Of a stretch of 27,381 nt of DNA, positions 7,376 through 14,561 are shown in pieces. Position numbers and translations under genes: made by a program. The notes under the pieces were generated by a model, which was not told the DNA's origin, made no database searches, and saw nothing but the letters and a program-made list of their open reading frames with translations. The stretch covers positions 1-27,381 of the forward strand of contig DATAWZ010000017.1 in NCBI GenBank assembly GCA_036266975.1. The letters run 5' to 3'. Position 1 is the first letter of the stretch. The number at the start of each line of letters is the position of its first letter. The DNA comes from DATAWZ01 sp036266975 (GTDB lineage: Bacteria; Actinomycetota; Thermoleophilia; Solirubrobacterales; Solirubrobacteraceae).

Positions 7376-7406
7376 GAGCGGGCACCCTACCGGTGAGCCG
7401 ATCGGG

Positions 7407-7412
7407 TAGTCT
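7407..7412 (+). promoter_or_regulatory. -10 box of a leaderless transcript (Hcp-like gene)
   Basis: TAGTCT ends eight bases before the GTG at 7420. Transcription would begin at or within a base of the start codon, so the mRNA is predicted to be leaderless. This also explains the absence of a Shine-Dalgarno site. Confidence 0.45.
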
Positions 7413-7419
7413 GCCTCCC

Positions 7420-7821
7420 GTGCTGCGCCGTTCAGCCCTGTGCGGAGTACCGCTCGCTCTGGCCCTCGCCGCGACCGCCCAGGCGGCGGCGCCCGCGCGC
7501 TTGAAGGTGGTGACCAGGGGCGGCAAGAACGAGTCGCTCTCCTACGTGAGCTACACGTTCGGCGTGTCCACGCCGCCGCTCGGCAAGAGCGGCAAGATCA
7601 CCGTCGACGCCAAGACCCCCAACGAGGCGGCGGTGAAGCGCGCCCTGAAGGCGGGCACCAAGCCGCGCTCGGCCGGCCTCACCCTCGACGCCGAGCTCCC
7701 GACCCCCCAGCACTTCACCTACCACTTCGCGGGCGCGAAGATCACCTCGATCAGCTTCGTCACCGGCAACCTCGGGCCGGTGGCCGCGATCACGCTGTCG
7801 TTCACCAAGCTGACCAAGTAG
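7420..7821 (+). CDS. Secreted Hcp-like (type VI tube fold) protein
   Basis: 133 residues from the GTG at 7420. Residues 1 to about 23 form a signal peptide (two arginines, a hydrophobic core and an AQA-A cleavage site). The mature part looks like a shortened Hcp fold: SYVSYTFGVSTPP matches the early strand of Hcp (consensus like LSFSWGVSNP), and FTYHFAGAKITSISFVTGN followed by AAITLSFTKLTK matches its last strands (YKFTNAxITSIS then VTLSYxKI). Hcp normally forms hexameric rings of the type VI tube and has no signal peptide. No other type VI gene lies nearby, so this is more likely a secreted relative with an unknown role. A start nine codons earlier is possible but would weaken the signal peptide. 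Confidence 0.6.
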   Translation: MLRRSALCGVPLALALAATAQAAAPARLKVVTRGGKNESLSYVSYTFGVSTPPLGKSGKITVDAKTPNEAAVKRALKAGTKPRSAGLTLDAELPTPQHFTYHFAGAKITSISFVTGNLGPVAAITLSFTKLTK

Positions 7822-7832
7822 CCCGGCGCGCC

Positions 7833-8243
7833 GTGCCTCGCTCGTCGTTTCCGATCCTCTACGTCGACGACCTGCCCGCGGCGCTGCACTTCTATCGCGA
7901 CCTGCTCGGCTTCGAGCTGTTGTACGTCTTCCCGCCCGAGGGCGAGCCGGGCTACGCCTCGCTGCGTCTGGCCGACGGCAAGATCGGGCTCAGCCACGCG
8001 AACTTCCCCGGCATCCACGGCAAGCCCCAGCGGCCGGTCAGCGGCCGGCCCTTCGAGCTGTGCCTGGAAACCGAGGACGTCGACGCCGCGGTCGCCGAGC
8101 TCTCCAGCGCCGGCGTGCGGGTCCTCGCCGCACCGGCCGATCAGGTTTGGGGCGAGCGCGTGGCCTACGTCGAGGATCCGGACGGCAACCCGGTCCACCT
8201 GCGCGGACCGATCGCTCAGTCCGAGGGCAGCTCCGGGCCGTAG
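7833..8243 (+). CDS. VOC family (glyoxalase/bleomycin-resistance fold) protein
   Basis: 136 residues, GTG start 11 bases after the Hcp-like stop, so likely co-transcribed. The two beta-alpha-beta-beta-beta units are clear: FPILYVDDLPAALHFYRDLL then GFELLY, and FELCLETEDVDAAVAELSSA followed by RVAYVEDPDGNPVHL. The usual first-strand metal ligand His/Gln is replaced by Tyr in the first unit, so metal-dependent catalysis is uncertain. Such proteins act as lyases, dioxygenases or drug-binding proteins. The last 28 bases overlap the convergent gene at 8216. Confidence 0.85.
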   Translation: MPRSSFPILYVDDLPAALHFYRDLLGFELLYVFPPEGEPGYASLRLADGKIGLSHANFPGIHGKPQRPVSGRPFELCLETEDVDAAVAELSSAGVRVLAAPADQVWGERVAYVEDPDGNPVHLRGPIAQSEGSSGP

Positions 8244-8722
8244 AAGGTGAACATCCGCTCGGCCGCGATCCGCGCGTAGCCACGCCGCAGTCGAGGAACT
8301 CCTCCCACTCGTGGCCGTAGCGACCGACGTACACGTCGAGCAGCGTCTGGCGGAACGGCCCGGCGCTCACGTCGACCGGCGTCACCCGGCCGTGGACGGT
8401 GACCGCGAGCTCCTCCGGGCACGTGCGTCGCACTCACCTGCGGGCGCGCGATCAGGTGACGCCAGCGGATCGAGTCCCGCGCGGTGCCGAAGTGAAACGC
8501 GCCGCGAAAGAAGACCGAGTCGACCGGACCGACGAGTGGGCGCCCGTCGCGGGTCACGGTGGCCAGGGCCAGCAGCCGCATCCCGGTCAGCCTGGCCGCC
8601 AGATCCTCGGCGCTCAGGCGCCGCTCGGGCGTGATGATCCGGCGCAGGTGCGGGCCGGCGGCGGCGTCGCTGCGGTCGAGCGGCGCCTGCAGCGCGACGA
8701 GGTCATCTGCGGTCTCGTGCAC
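8216..8722 (-). CDS. Pyridoxamine 5'-phosphate oxidase-like flavin protein, middle part in the wrong frame
   Basis: As read, this is an unbroken 168-codon frame. The N-terminal part (LAARLTGMRLLALATVTRDG, then GPVDSVFFRGAFHFGT and RHLIARPQVSATHV) is a typical PNPOx-like FMN-binding split barrel. The last part (GYARIAAERMFTFYGPEL) also fits. Between about 8430 and 8290, however, the open frame gives an arginine-rich nonsense stretch, while the neighbouring minus frame gives the expected EELAVTVHGRVTPVDVSAGP and YGHEWEEFLD. One extra base near 8430 and one missing base near 8290 would explain it. The gene is therefore either damaged, or the sequence carries two errors. Its start faces away from the DUF3891 gene across a roughly 100-base shared promoter region. 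Confidence 0.7.
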   Translation of the reverse strand: MHETADDLVALQAPLDRSDAAAGPHLRRIITPERRLSAEDLAARLTGMRLLALATVTRDGRPLVGPVDSVFFRGAFHFGTARDSIRWRHLIARPQVSATHVPGGARGHRPRPGDAGRRERRAVPPDAARRVRRSLRPRVGGVPRLRRGYARIAAERMFTFYGPELPSD

Positions 8723-8811
8723 GGTCCGCGAAGCGTACGTCGCATCCTTGATCGCGCGTCGGCGGCGACCGGGGCGCCTCGCTCTTCATCCCCAATCCTC
8801 CTCAGCGCGTC

Positions 8812-8817
8812 TACCCT
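8812..8817 (+). promoter_or_regulatory. -10 box of a leaderless transcript (DUF3891 gene)
   Basis: TACCCT ends seven bases before the GTG at 8825, the same arrangement as before the Hcp-like gene. No ribosome-binding site is visible, which supports a leaderless mRNA. Confidence 0.4.
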
Positions 8818-8824
8818 CGATCGC

Positions 8825-9562
8825 GTGTTGGTCCGCGCCGACGGCGACGGGGTGCTGGTCATCGGCCAGCTCTCGCATTCCTGGCTGGCCGGGCAGATCG
8901 CGCGCGCGTGGGGCAACGAGCGCTTCGGCGGGTTCGCCCCGCGCGAGGAGATCGTGCTCGGCGCGGCGCTGCACGACATCGGCTGGGCCGAGCGCGACCG
9001 GGTCCCCGAGCTCAACCGGCAGACCGGGCGCCCGCGCGGGTTCCTCGAGTCCACCGTGGCCGAGCACCTGGCCGTCTGGCGCGCCGCGCCCGACGCGCTG
9101 ATGAGCCTGAGCGCGTGGGCCGCTCTCGTGGCCTCGCTGCACGGCGCGGCGCTCTCGCGGCTGCGCGCCCGCGCCAACCCCGAGGACGCCGAGGCGCTGC
9201 GGCCGTTCATCGAGCAGGAGCGCGCCCGCCAGGACCGGCTCGCGCGGGCGCTCGGCGCCACGCCCGGCCAGGTGCAGCACATCCAGCGGCTGGTGTGGGC
9301 GTGGGACTCGCTGTCGCTCGCGCTGTGCCTGGGCTGGCGCCCGCACGAGGTCAGCGAGGTGCCGACCGCGGACGGCCTGGCCTCCCTGACGCTGTGCGCC
9401 GATGACACCGTCGACCCGTGGCCGTTCGCCGCCCCGCGCGTCGAGCTGCGCTGCGAGGGGCGGCGGCTGGCCGCGCGCTACGAGGACGCCGAGGCCCTGT
9501 GCGACGAGTACGAGCGCGCCGTGCCCGAGCCGGTCACGTTCGTGCTCGCCGGCCCCGGCTGA
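8825..9562 (+). CDS. DUF3891 family protein
   Basis: 245 residues from the GTG at 8825. The start VLVRADGDGVLVIGQLSHSW, the helix AGQIARAWG and the motif GAALHDIGWAERDRVPELN are the hallmarks of DUF3891, an all-helical family of unknown function. The conserved HDxGW motif resembles the HD-type metal site but is not proven to be one. Later, HIQRLVWAWDSLSLALCLGW is a conserved helix with a WDxLSL core. The open frame extends upstream to 8399, but that part lies over the divergent gene and lacks family similarity. Its 3' end overlaps the convergent anti-sigma-like gene by 85 bases. Confidence 0.82.
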   Translation: MLVRADGDGVLVIGQLSHSWLAGQIARAWGNERFGGFAPREEIVLGAALHDIGWAERDRVPELNRQTGRPRGFLESTVAEHLAVWRAAPDALMSLSAWAALVASLHGAALSRLRARANPEDAEALRPFIEQERARQDRLARALGATPGQVQHIQRLVWAWDSLSLALCLGWRPHEVSEVPTADGLASLTLCADDTVDPWPFAAPRVELRCEGRRLAARYEDAEALCDEYERAVPEPVTFVLAGPG

Positions 9563-10383
9563 CCGGCCGGGGGCGCCGGCAACGCCTGCGTGCTGACCCC
9601 CGACGCCGTCGTCACCTGCGCCGAGGCGACGCCGGTGCTGCCCGGCCACCAGGCGACGAACTGGCCGCCCTGCACCGTGGCCTGGACGTCGCTGCCGTCG
9701 GAACGGACGAGCGTGACCGCCGTGACGCCCGAGGCGACCTGGCCGTCGACGAGCGTGAACGGCTGCCCGGCCTGCGAGGTCCTCTGGGTGACCTCGTAGA
9801 GCTGGATCGGCCCCGCGGCCGTCGTCGGCGGGCCCGACAGGAACGTCGAGGTGCCCGACGGGCCGCCGCCGCCTCCGGACCCCCCGCCGGAGCCCTCGGC
9901 GAATCCGGTCCCGGAGTTGCCGCCCGTCGTGCTCCCGGACACCGAGCTGAACGAGGGCCCTCCGAAGCACATCGCCCGCGCGCCGTCGGCGGTGATGATC
10001 AGCACCGTGAACGGGCCGCGCGTGTCGGCCAGCGCCGGCGTCCAGCTCGACGTCGGGATCGATGCGAGCGGCCCCGACGACGCGCCCAGGCGCGTGACGC
10101 ACGCCTGCAGCGCCGCCCGTGACTGCTCGGCGGTCGGCGCCGTGGGAGCGGCGGTCCAGCCCGCGAACGCCGGCGCGGTTCCCGCGCCGAGCCCCACGAT
10201 CGAGATCACCACGCCGGCCGTCGCGGCCAGGCCGGCGCCCGCGCCGACCGCCACCCGCGGGTCCAGCGAGACGCTGCGCGGGCGGTAGTCCATCTGGCGC
10301 AGCCGCGCCGTCGCGGTCGCCGGCACGTCCTGGGCGCGGTCGGCGAACACCGACCGCAGGTCGTTCTCGAGTTGCTCGGTCAT
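9478..10383 (-). CDS. Membrane-anchored protein coupled to the sigma factor (putative anti-sigma)
   Basis: 301 residues. The cytoplasmic N-terminus (about 1-42) begins MTEQLENDLRSVFADRAQDV, a pattern common in proteins encoded next to SigE-type factors. One membrane helix follows at about 44-66, then an extracytoplasmic domain. A glycine/serine-rich linker spans about 149-178, and a beta-rich part (QLYEVTQRT, GVTAVTLVRSDG, FVAWWPG) follows. The ATG overlaps the sigma-factor stop as ATGA, so the two are translationally coupled. A zinc-type anti-sigma motif is absent, so the role as anti-sigma factor is inferred from position and topology. The frame runs open upstream to 10845 but that part is the sigma gene in another frame. 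The last 85 bases overlap DUF3891. Confidence 0.72.
   Translation of the reverse strand: MTEQLENDLRSVFADRAQDVPATATARLRQMDYRPRSVSLDPRVAVGAGAGLAATAGVVISIVGLGAGTAPAFAGWTAAPTAPTAEQSRAALQACVTRLGASSGPLASIPTSSWTPALADTRGPFTVLIITADGARAMCFGGPSFSSVSGSTTGGNSGTGFAEGSGGGSGGGGGPSGTSTFLSGPPTTAAGPIQLYEVTQRTSQAGQPFTLVDGQVASGVTAVTLVRSDGSDVQATVQGGQFVAWWPGSTGVASAQVTTASGVSTQALPAPPAGQPGPASTNVTGSGTARSYSSHRASASS
9553..9572. terminator. GC-rich hairpin at the end of the DUF3891 gene
   Basis: CCCCGGC (9553-9559) pairs with GCCGGGG (9566-9572) over a six-base loop that contains the DUF3891 stop codon. There is no T-tract. It could slow polymerase from either side, as it sits where two convergent genes overlap. Confidence 0.35.
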
Positions 10384-11003
10384 CGCGGTATCTCCTTGGT
10401 CTCGCCGGTCACCGGCACGGGTTCTACGGGTTGCAGCGCCTCGCGCAGGCGCGCAAGCCCGCGTGAGGCGCTGCTCTTGACCGTCCCCTGCGAGCACCCC
10501 AGCGCCTGGGCGACCTGGGCCTCGGGGAGGTCCTCGAAGTAGCGCAGGACGAGCACCGCGCGCTGGCGCGGCGGCAGGGCGCCCAGCGCGGCGAGCAGCT
10601 CCGCTCGGGTGTCCAGGTCGGCCAGGGCCCGCGCCGAGGCGCGGTCGGGTCGCTCGTGCAGCGCCTCGCCGCCGGCGAGCTCGTGGCGGCGGCGGGCGCG
10701 GCGGCCGCCGCCGTCGAGGGCGAGGTTCACGAGGATCTGCCGCGCGTAGGCGTGCGGCTTGTCCATCGTGCGCACGCGCGGCCAGCGCCGGGCCACGCGC
10801 AGCAACGTCTCCTGAACGAGGTCCTCGGCCTCCTCCAGGTCCCACACGATCAGGTAGCCGGTGCGCAGCAGGCGGTCAGCTGAGCCCTCGACGAAGCATT
10901 CGAACTCGGCTCGCGCTCGTCCGCGTCGGGGGGATTTGTGAGTCGAGGGGCTCGGCGGGCCGACGTCGTCGGCGGCAGGACCCTCGTGGTTCATGGGAGT
11001 CAT
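10380..11003 (-). CDS. RNA polymerase sigma factor, SigE/ECF family
   Basis: About 207 residues from the ATG at 11003. Region 2 is seen in FECFVEGSADRLLRTGYLIV, then DLEEAEDLVQETLLRVARRW; region 4 in LLAALGALPPRQRAVLVLRY, then FEDLPEAQVAQALGCSQGTV with KSSASRGLARLRE. This is the actinobacterial SigE-like group of small sigma factors that answer extracytoplasmic signals. The N-terminal 30 residues before region 2 are disordered and rich in Pro and Ser. Three ATG codons (11006, 11003, 10994) are possible; a GGGAG precedes the first two too closely, so the exact start is uncertain. A perfect GC palindrome (CCCCGC/GCGGGG, 11017-11030) lies just upstream in the leader. Confidence 0.88.
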   Translation of the reverse strand: MTPMNHEGPAADDVGPPSPSTHKSPRRGRARAEFECFVEGSADRLLRTGYLIVWDLEEAEDLVQETLLRVARRWPRVRTMDKPHAYARQILVNLALDGGGRRARRRHELAGGEALHERPDRASARALADLDTRAELLAALGALPPRQRAVLVLRYFEDLPEAQVAQALGCSQGTVKSSASRGLARLREALQPVEPVPVTGETKEIPR

Positions 11004-11104
11004 CATCTCCCTGAACCCCCGCTCGCGGGGAAAGGTTGACTGGCCGGTGCGGCTCGCCGCCACGACGGCCGCGCCCGCCGGCCAGCGGAAGCAGCGGGCG
11101 TCGG

Positions 11105-11521
11105 TCAGGCGGTGCCGCCGACGGCGCGCGCCGGCACCTCGCCCCAGAGCTGCTCCAGGCGGTAGTACTCGCGCGTCTCGGTGGTGAAGACGTGCACGAC
11201 CACGTCCAGGTAGTCCATGAGGATCCAGCGCGCCTCGGTCAGGCCCTCCACGCAGCGCGGCATCAGGCCGCGCTCGTGCTTGAGGCCCTGCGCGATCGCG
11301 TCGTGGATCGCGCGCGTCTGGCGGTCGGTGTTGCCCGAACAGATGACGAAGAAGTCGGTGTACTCGAGCACACCGCGCAGGTCGAGCTGGACGATGTCGT
11401 GCGCGAGCTTGTCGTCGGCGTAGCCGGCGATCACCTCGGCGAGCTCGTCAGGGCTCAATGTCGATCCTCTCTTTGACTCTCGAGCGGCGTCGTGCGCCGC
11501 CCCGTTCGGGCTCGGGCTCAT
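11105..11521 (-). CDS. rsfS: Ribosome silencing factor RsfS
   Basis: 138 residues. The core DKLAHDIVQLDLRG, YTDFFVICSGNTDRQTRAI, and then WILMDYLDVVVHVFTTETRE and YYRLEQLWGE is diagnostic of RsfS/Iojap. RsfS binds ribosomal protein uL14 and keeps the 50S subunit from joining 30S when nutrients run low. Its start overlaps the nadD stop as ATGA, a very common pairing of these two genes. The 22-residue N-terminal extension before LSPDELAEVI is low-complexity, so an internal start cannot be excluded. Confidence 0.95.
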   Translation of the reverse strand: MSPSPNGAAHDAARESKRGSTLSPDELAEVIAGYADDKLAHDIVQLDLRGVLEYTDFFVICSGNTDRQTRAIHDAIAQGLKHERGLMPRCVEGLTEARWILMDYLDVVVHVFTTETREYYRLEQLWGEVPARAVGGTA

Positions 11522-12114
11522 CGGTAGAGCCCGTGCTCGTGGATGTAGTCGGCCACCGCGCCCGGCACGAGCTCGGCGATCGACTCGTCCGCCGCGACCC
11601 GCTCGCGCACCTGCGAGGAGGACACGTCCAGCGGCGGCATGTGCAGGAATACCAGGCGATCGTTCCCATCGAGCGGGGCGAGCGCCGCCCGGACCTGCTC
11701 GGGCGCGAGTCCGTCGCGCCCCGCGACCGCGATGCGGGCGAGCTCGAGGATCGCTCGAGGCTCACGCCACTGCGGCAGCGTGCTGGCCATGTCGCCGCCC
11801 ACGATGAAGGTCAGCTCGGCACCCGGATCGCTCGCATGGATCTCCCGCAGGGTATCGACCGTGTAGGACGGACCCGGCCGGCGTAGCTCGCGCGATGACA
11901 CGCACAGGCCGTCGTGGCCGGCGACGGCGAGCTCGGCCATGGTCAGTCGGTGCTCGCGCCCGGGGTCCTCGCCGGCGGGCTTGTGCGGCGGCATCCCGAC
12001 CGGCATCAGCGCCACGCGCTCCAAGCCGAGCTCACGCCGAGCCTGCTCGGCGCAGGCGAGGTGGCCGAGATGCGGCGGATTGAAGCTGCCGCCGAGGATG
12101 CCGAGGCGGGACAT
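11518..12114 (-). CDS. nadD: Nicotinate-nucleotide adenylyltransferase
   Basis: 198 residues, the usual length. The nucleotidyltransferase motif GGSFNPPHLGH (8-18) supplies the two ATP-binding histidines, and SSSQVRERV near residue 165 is the matching ISSTxIR-type motif. MPVGMPPHKP and LTFIVGGDMASTLPQW are family-specific. The enzyme joins ATP and nicotinate mononucleotide to make deamido-NAD in the cytoplasm. It starts 18 bases after the proA stop and is coupled to rsfS. Confidence 0.96.
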   Translation of the reverse strand: MSRLGILGGSFNPPHLGHLACAEQARRELGLERVALMPVGMPPHKPAGEDPGREHRLTMAELAVAGHDGLCVSSRELRRPGPSYTVDTLREIHASDPGAELTFIVGGDMASTLPQWREPRAILELARIAVAGRDGLAPEQVRAALAPLDGNDRLVFLHMPPLDVSSSQVRERVAADESIAELVPGAVADYIHEHGLYR

Positions 12115-12132
12115 GGCGCGTGGCGCCGGGAC

Positions 12133-13392
12133 TCAGCCGCGGACGTGACCGTCGCCCTGGACGAGGTAGCGCGTGCTGCACAGCTCGCGCAGGCCGATCG
12201 GACCGCGCGCGTGCAGCTTCTGCGTGGAGTTGCCGATCTCGGCGCCCATGCCGAACTCGCCGCCGTCGGTGAACCGCGTCGAGGCGTTCACGTACACGCA
12301 GGCGGCGTCGACGCCGAGCTGGAAGGCGCGCGCGGCGCCCACGTCGGCGGTGACGATCGCCTCGGAGTGCCCCGATCCGTGCCGTCCGATGTGCTCGATA
12401 GCGTCGAACGTATGTTCGACTACGGCCACGGCGATCACGAGGTCCAGGTACTCGGTGTCCCAGTCCTCGGCGCTCGCGGCGAGCACGTTGGGGCACAGCG
12501 CGCGGCTGCGCTCGTCGCCGCGCACCTCGACCCCCGCGGCGCGCAGCTGCTGCACGATGCCCGGCAGGAACGCGTCGGCGACGTCGGCGTGCACGAGCAG
12601 CTTCTCGGCCGCGTTGCAGACGCCCGGCCGCTGCAGCTTGGCGTTGAGCACGATCCGCTCGGCCGCCTCCAGGTCGGCGGCGCGGTCGACGTAGACGTGG
12701 CAGTTGCCCGAGGCGGCGTAGATCACCGGGATCGTGGCCACCGCCTCCAGCGCCGCCTTCAGGCCCTCTCCCCCGCGCGGGATGATCAGGTCGACGACGC
12801 CCTTCTGGGTGGCGAGCTCGGCGAGCTCCTCGCGCCCGCCGCCGGCCACGAGCCCGACCACGCCGGGCGGCAGCCCGACGGAGGCCACGGCGTCGGCGGC
12901 GATCTCGGCGAGCACCGCGTTGGAGTGGGTGGCCGAGGAGGACCCGCGCAGCACGATCGCGTTGCCGGACTTCAGGCACAGGGCGGTGCAGTCGATCGTC
13001 ACGTTCGGGCGCGCCTCGTAGACCACCGCGATCACCCCGAGCGGGACGCGCACCTTGTGCAGGTCCAGGCCGTTGGGGAGCCGGCGGCCCTCGACGACCT
13101 CGCCGACCGGGTCGGGCAGCGCGGCGATCGCCCGCACCGCGTCGGCGATCCCCTTCAGGCGGGTCTCGTCGAGGCGCAGGCGGTCCATCAACGCGCTGGT
13201 CAGACCGGCCTCCTCGCCCGCGCGCAGGTCGAGCGCGTTGGCGGCGAGGATCTCCGGCGCGCGCGTGCCGAGCGCGCCGGAGATCGCGTGCAGCGCGGCG
13301 TCCTTGATGTGGGTATCGGCGGCGGCGAGCGTACGCGCCGCGGCGCGGGCCCGCGCGCAGACCTCGGAGACGGTCTCGACGGTGACGGCCAT
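12133..13392 (-). CDS. proA: Gamma-glutamyl phosphate reductase
   Basis: 419 residues, full family length. The catalytic cysteine is Cys259 in LQRPGVCNAAEK. Other markers are LGVIAVVYEARPNVTID (cofactor-site region), KSGNAIVLRGSSSATHSN and VDLIIPRGGEGL. It reduces glutamyl-5-phosphate to the semialdehyde with NADPH, the second step of proline synthesis. It follows proB after 73 bases. That gap holds TAACCT (13408-13403), a possible -10 box ten bases before the ATG, so proA may also be read from its own short-leader transcript. Confidence 0.97.
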   Translation of the reverse strand: MAVTVETVSEVCARARAAARTLAAADTHIKDAALHAISGALGTRAPEILAANALDLRAGEEAGLTSALMDRLRLDETRLKGIADAVRAIAALPDPVGEVVEGRRLPNGLDLHKVRVPLGVIAVVYEARPNVTIDCTALCLKSGNAIVLRGSSSATHSNAVLAEIAADAVASVGLPPGVVGLVAGGGREELAELATQKGVVDLIIPRGGEGLKAALEAVATIPVIYAASGNCHVYVDRAADLEAAERIVLNAKLQRPGVCNAAEKLLVHADVADAFLPGIVQQLRAAGVEVRGDERSRALCPNVLAASAEDWDTEYLDLVIAVAVVEHTFDAIEHIGRHGSGHSEAIVTADVGAARAFQLGVDAACVYVNASTRFTDGGEFGMGAEIGNSTQKLHARGPIGLRELCSTRYLVQGDGHVRG

Positions 13393-13465
13393 GTGCCCGT
13401 CTAGGTTATCGGCCCGGTTTGGGCGCTGGGGGTGCGCCTTCGGGCGGCGGGTGCGCCGGAGGCGC

Positions 13466-14560
13466 TCAATCCATCACCAGGTAGTCGCGATGCACGGCCT
13501 CCTCGCTCGCGCGCGGAAGCAGCTCGCGGACCTTGGCCGACTTCAGCCCGCGGATCTGGCGCAGCTCGTCGGCCGAGTAGTTGGTGATGCCCTTGGCCAG
13601 CGCGCGCCGCTCGTGGACGATCTGCACCGCGTCGCCGGCGTCGAAGCTGCCGAGCACGTCGATCACCCCGACCGGCAGCAGGCTCGTGCCCGCCTCGCGC
13701 AGCGCCCGCGCCGCGCCGGCGTCGATGACCAGCGTCCCGTGGCTCGGCTTGGCGTACTTCAGCCACAGCTTGAACGAGGAGTAGCGCGCCTCGCGGGCGG
13801 GGAAGTTGGTCCCCACGATCCCGCCGGCGAGCACCTGCTCGAGGATCCCCACGCGCCGCCCGTCGCAGATCACGGTGCGGATGCCGGCCGCGGTGGCCAT
13901 GTCGGCGGCGACGACCTTGGAGTGCATCCCGCCCGAGCCCAGCGGCGAGGCGTGGGCGGTGATCTCGGCGATCGCGCCGAGCGCCTCGAAGTCGGTCACC
14001 TCGGCGATCAGGCGAGCGTTGGGATGGTGGCGCGGGTCGGCGCTGAACAGCCCCTCGGTGTGGGTCAGCAGCACGAGCAGATCGGCCGAGACGAGCACGG
14101 CGACCTGAGCGGCGAGGAAGTCGTTGTCGCCGAAGGAGATCTCGTCGGTGGCCGTCGTGTCGTTCTCGTTGATGACGGGCACGACCCGCCAGCGCAGCAG
14201 GGTGGACAGCGTGCGGCGCACGTTCAGGTAGTGGCTGCGCGCGCTCATGTCAAAGAACGTCAGCAGCACCTGGGCGCTGGTGAGCCCGCGCGCGCGCAGC
14301 AGCTCGTCGTAGACCCGGTAGAGCTTGCCCTGCCCGACCGCGCTGGCCGCCTGCAGCTCCTCGATCGCCGTCGGGCGGCCCGGCATGTCGATCACCTGCA
14401 TGCCGCGCGCGATCGCGCCGCTGGTCACGATCAGCACCTCGTCGCCCGCGGCGTGCAGCTGGGCGGCGACGTCGCAGACGTGGCCGAGCACGTCCTCGCG
14501 CAGCTCGCCGCCCTCGCCGGCGACGATGCTCGACCCGAGCTTGATCACCACCCGGCGCAC
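13466..14560 (-). CDS. proB: Glutamate 5-kinase with PUA domain
   Basis: 364 residues, GTG start one base after the obgE stop. The amino-acid kinase fold shows RVVIKLGSSIV at the N-terminus, IVTSGAIARG, PVINENDTTATDEISFGDND (substrate loop) and GSGGMHSKVVAA. The C-terminal PUA domain runs from about 280 (GTLVIDAGAARAL to the end). ProB phosphorylates glutamate to start proline synthesis and is normally feedback-inhibited by proline through this fold. The GSGGM motif replaces the more usual GTGGM, a mild change. No proC lies in the window. Confidence 0.97.
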   Translation of the reverse strand: MRRVVIKLGSSIVAGEGGELREDVLGHVCDVAAQLHAAGDEVLIVTSGAIARGMQVIDMPGRPTAIEELQAASAVGQGKLYRVYDELLRARGLTSAQVLLTFFDMSARSHYLNVRRTLSTLLRWRVVPVINENDTTATDEISFGDNDFLAAQVAVLVSADLLVLLTHTEGLFSADPRHHPNARLIAEVTDFEALGAIAEITAHASPLGSGGMHSKVVAADMATAAGIRTVICDGRRVGILEQVLAGGIVGTNFPAREARYSSFKLWLKYAKPSHGTLVIDAGAARALREAGTSLLPVGVIDVLGSFDAGDAVQIVHERRALAKGITNYSADELRQIRGLKSAKVRELLPRASEEAVHRDYLVMD

Positions 14561-14561
14561 G

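Noticed and set aside
10384..10845. N-terminal extension of the anti-sigma-like frame
   Set aside because: It lies inside the sigma-factor gene in another frame, and the ATGA coupling marks 10383 as the start.
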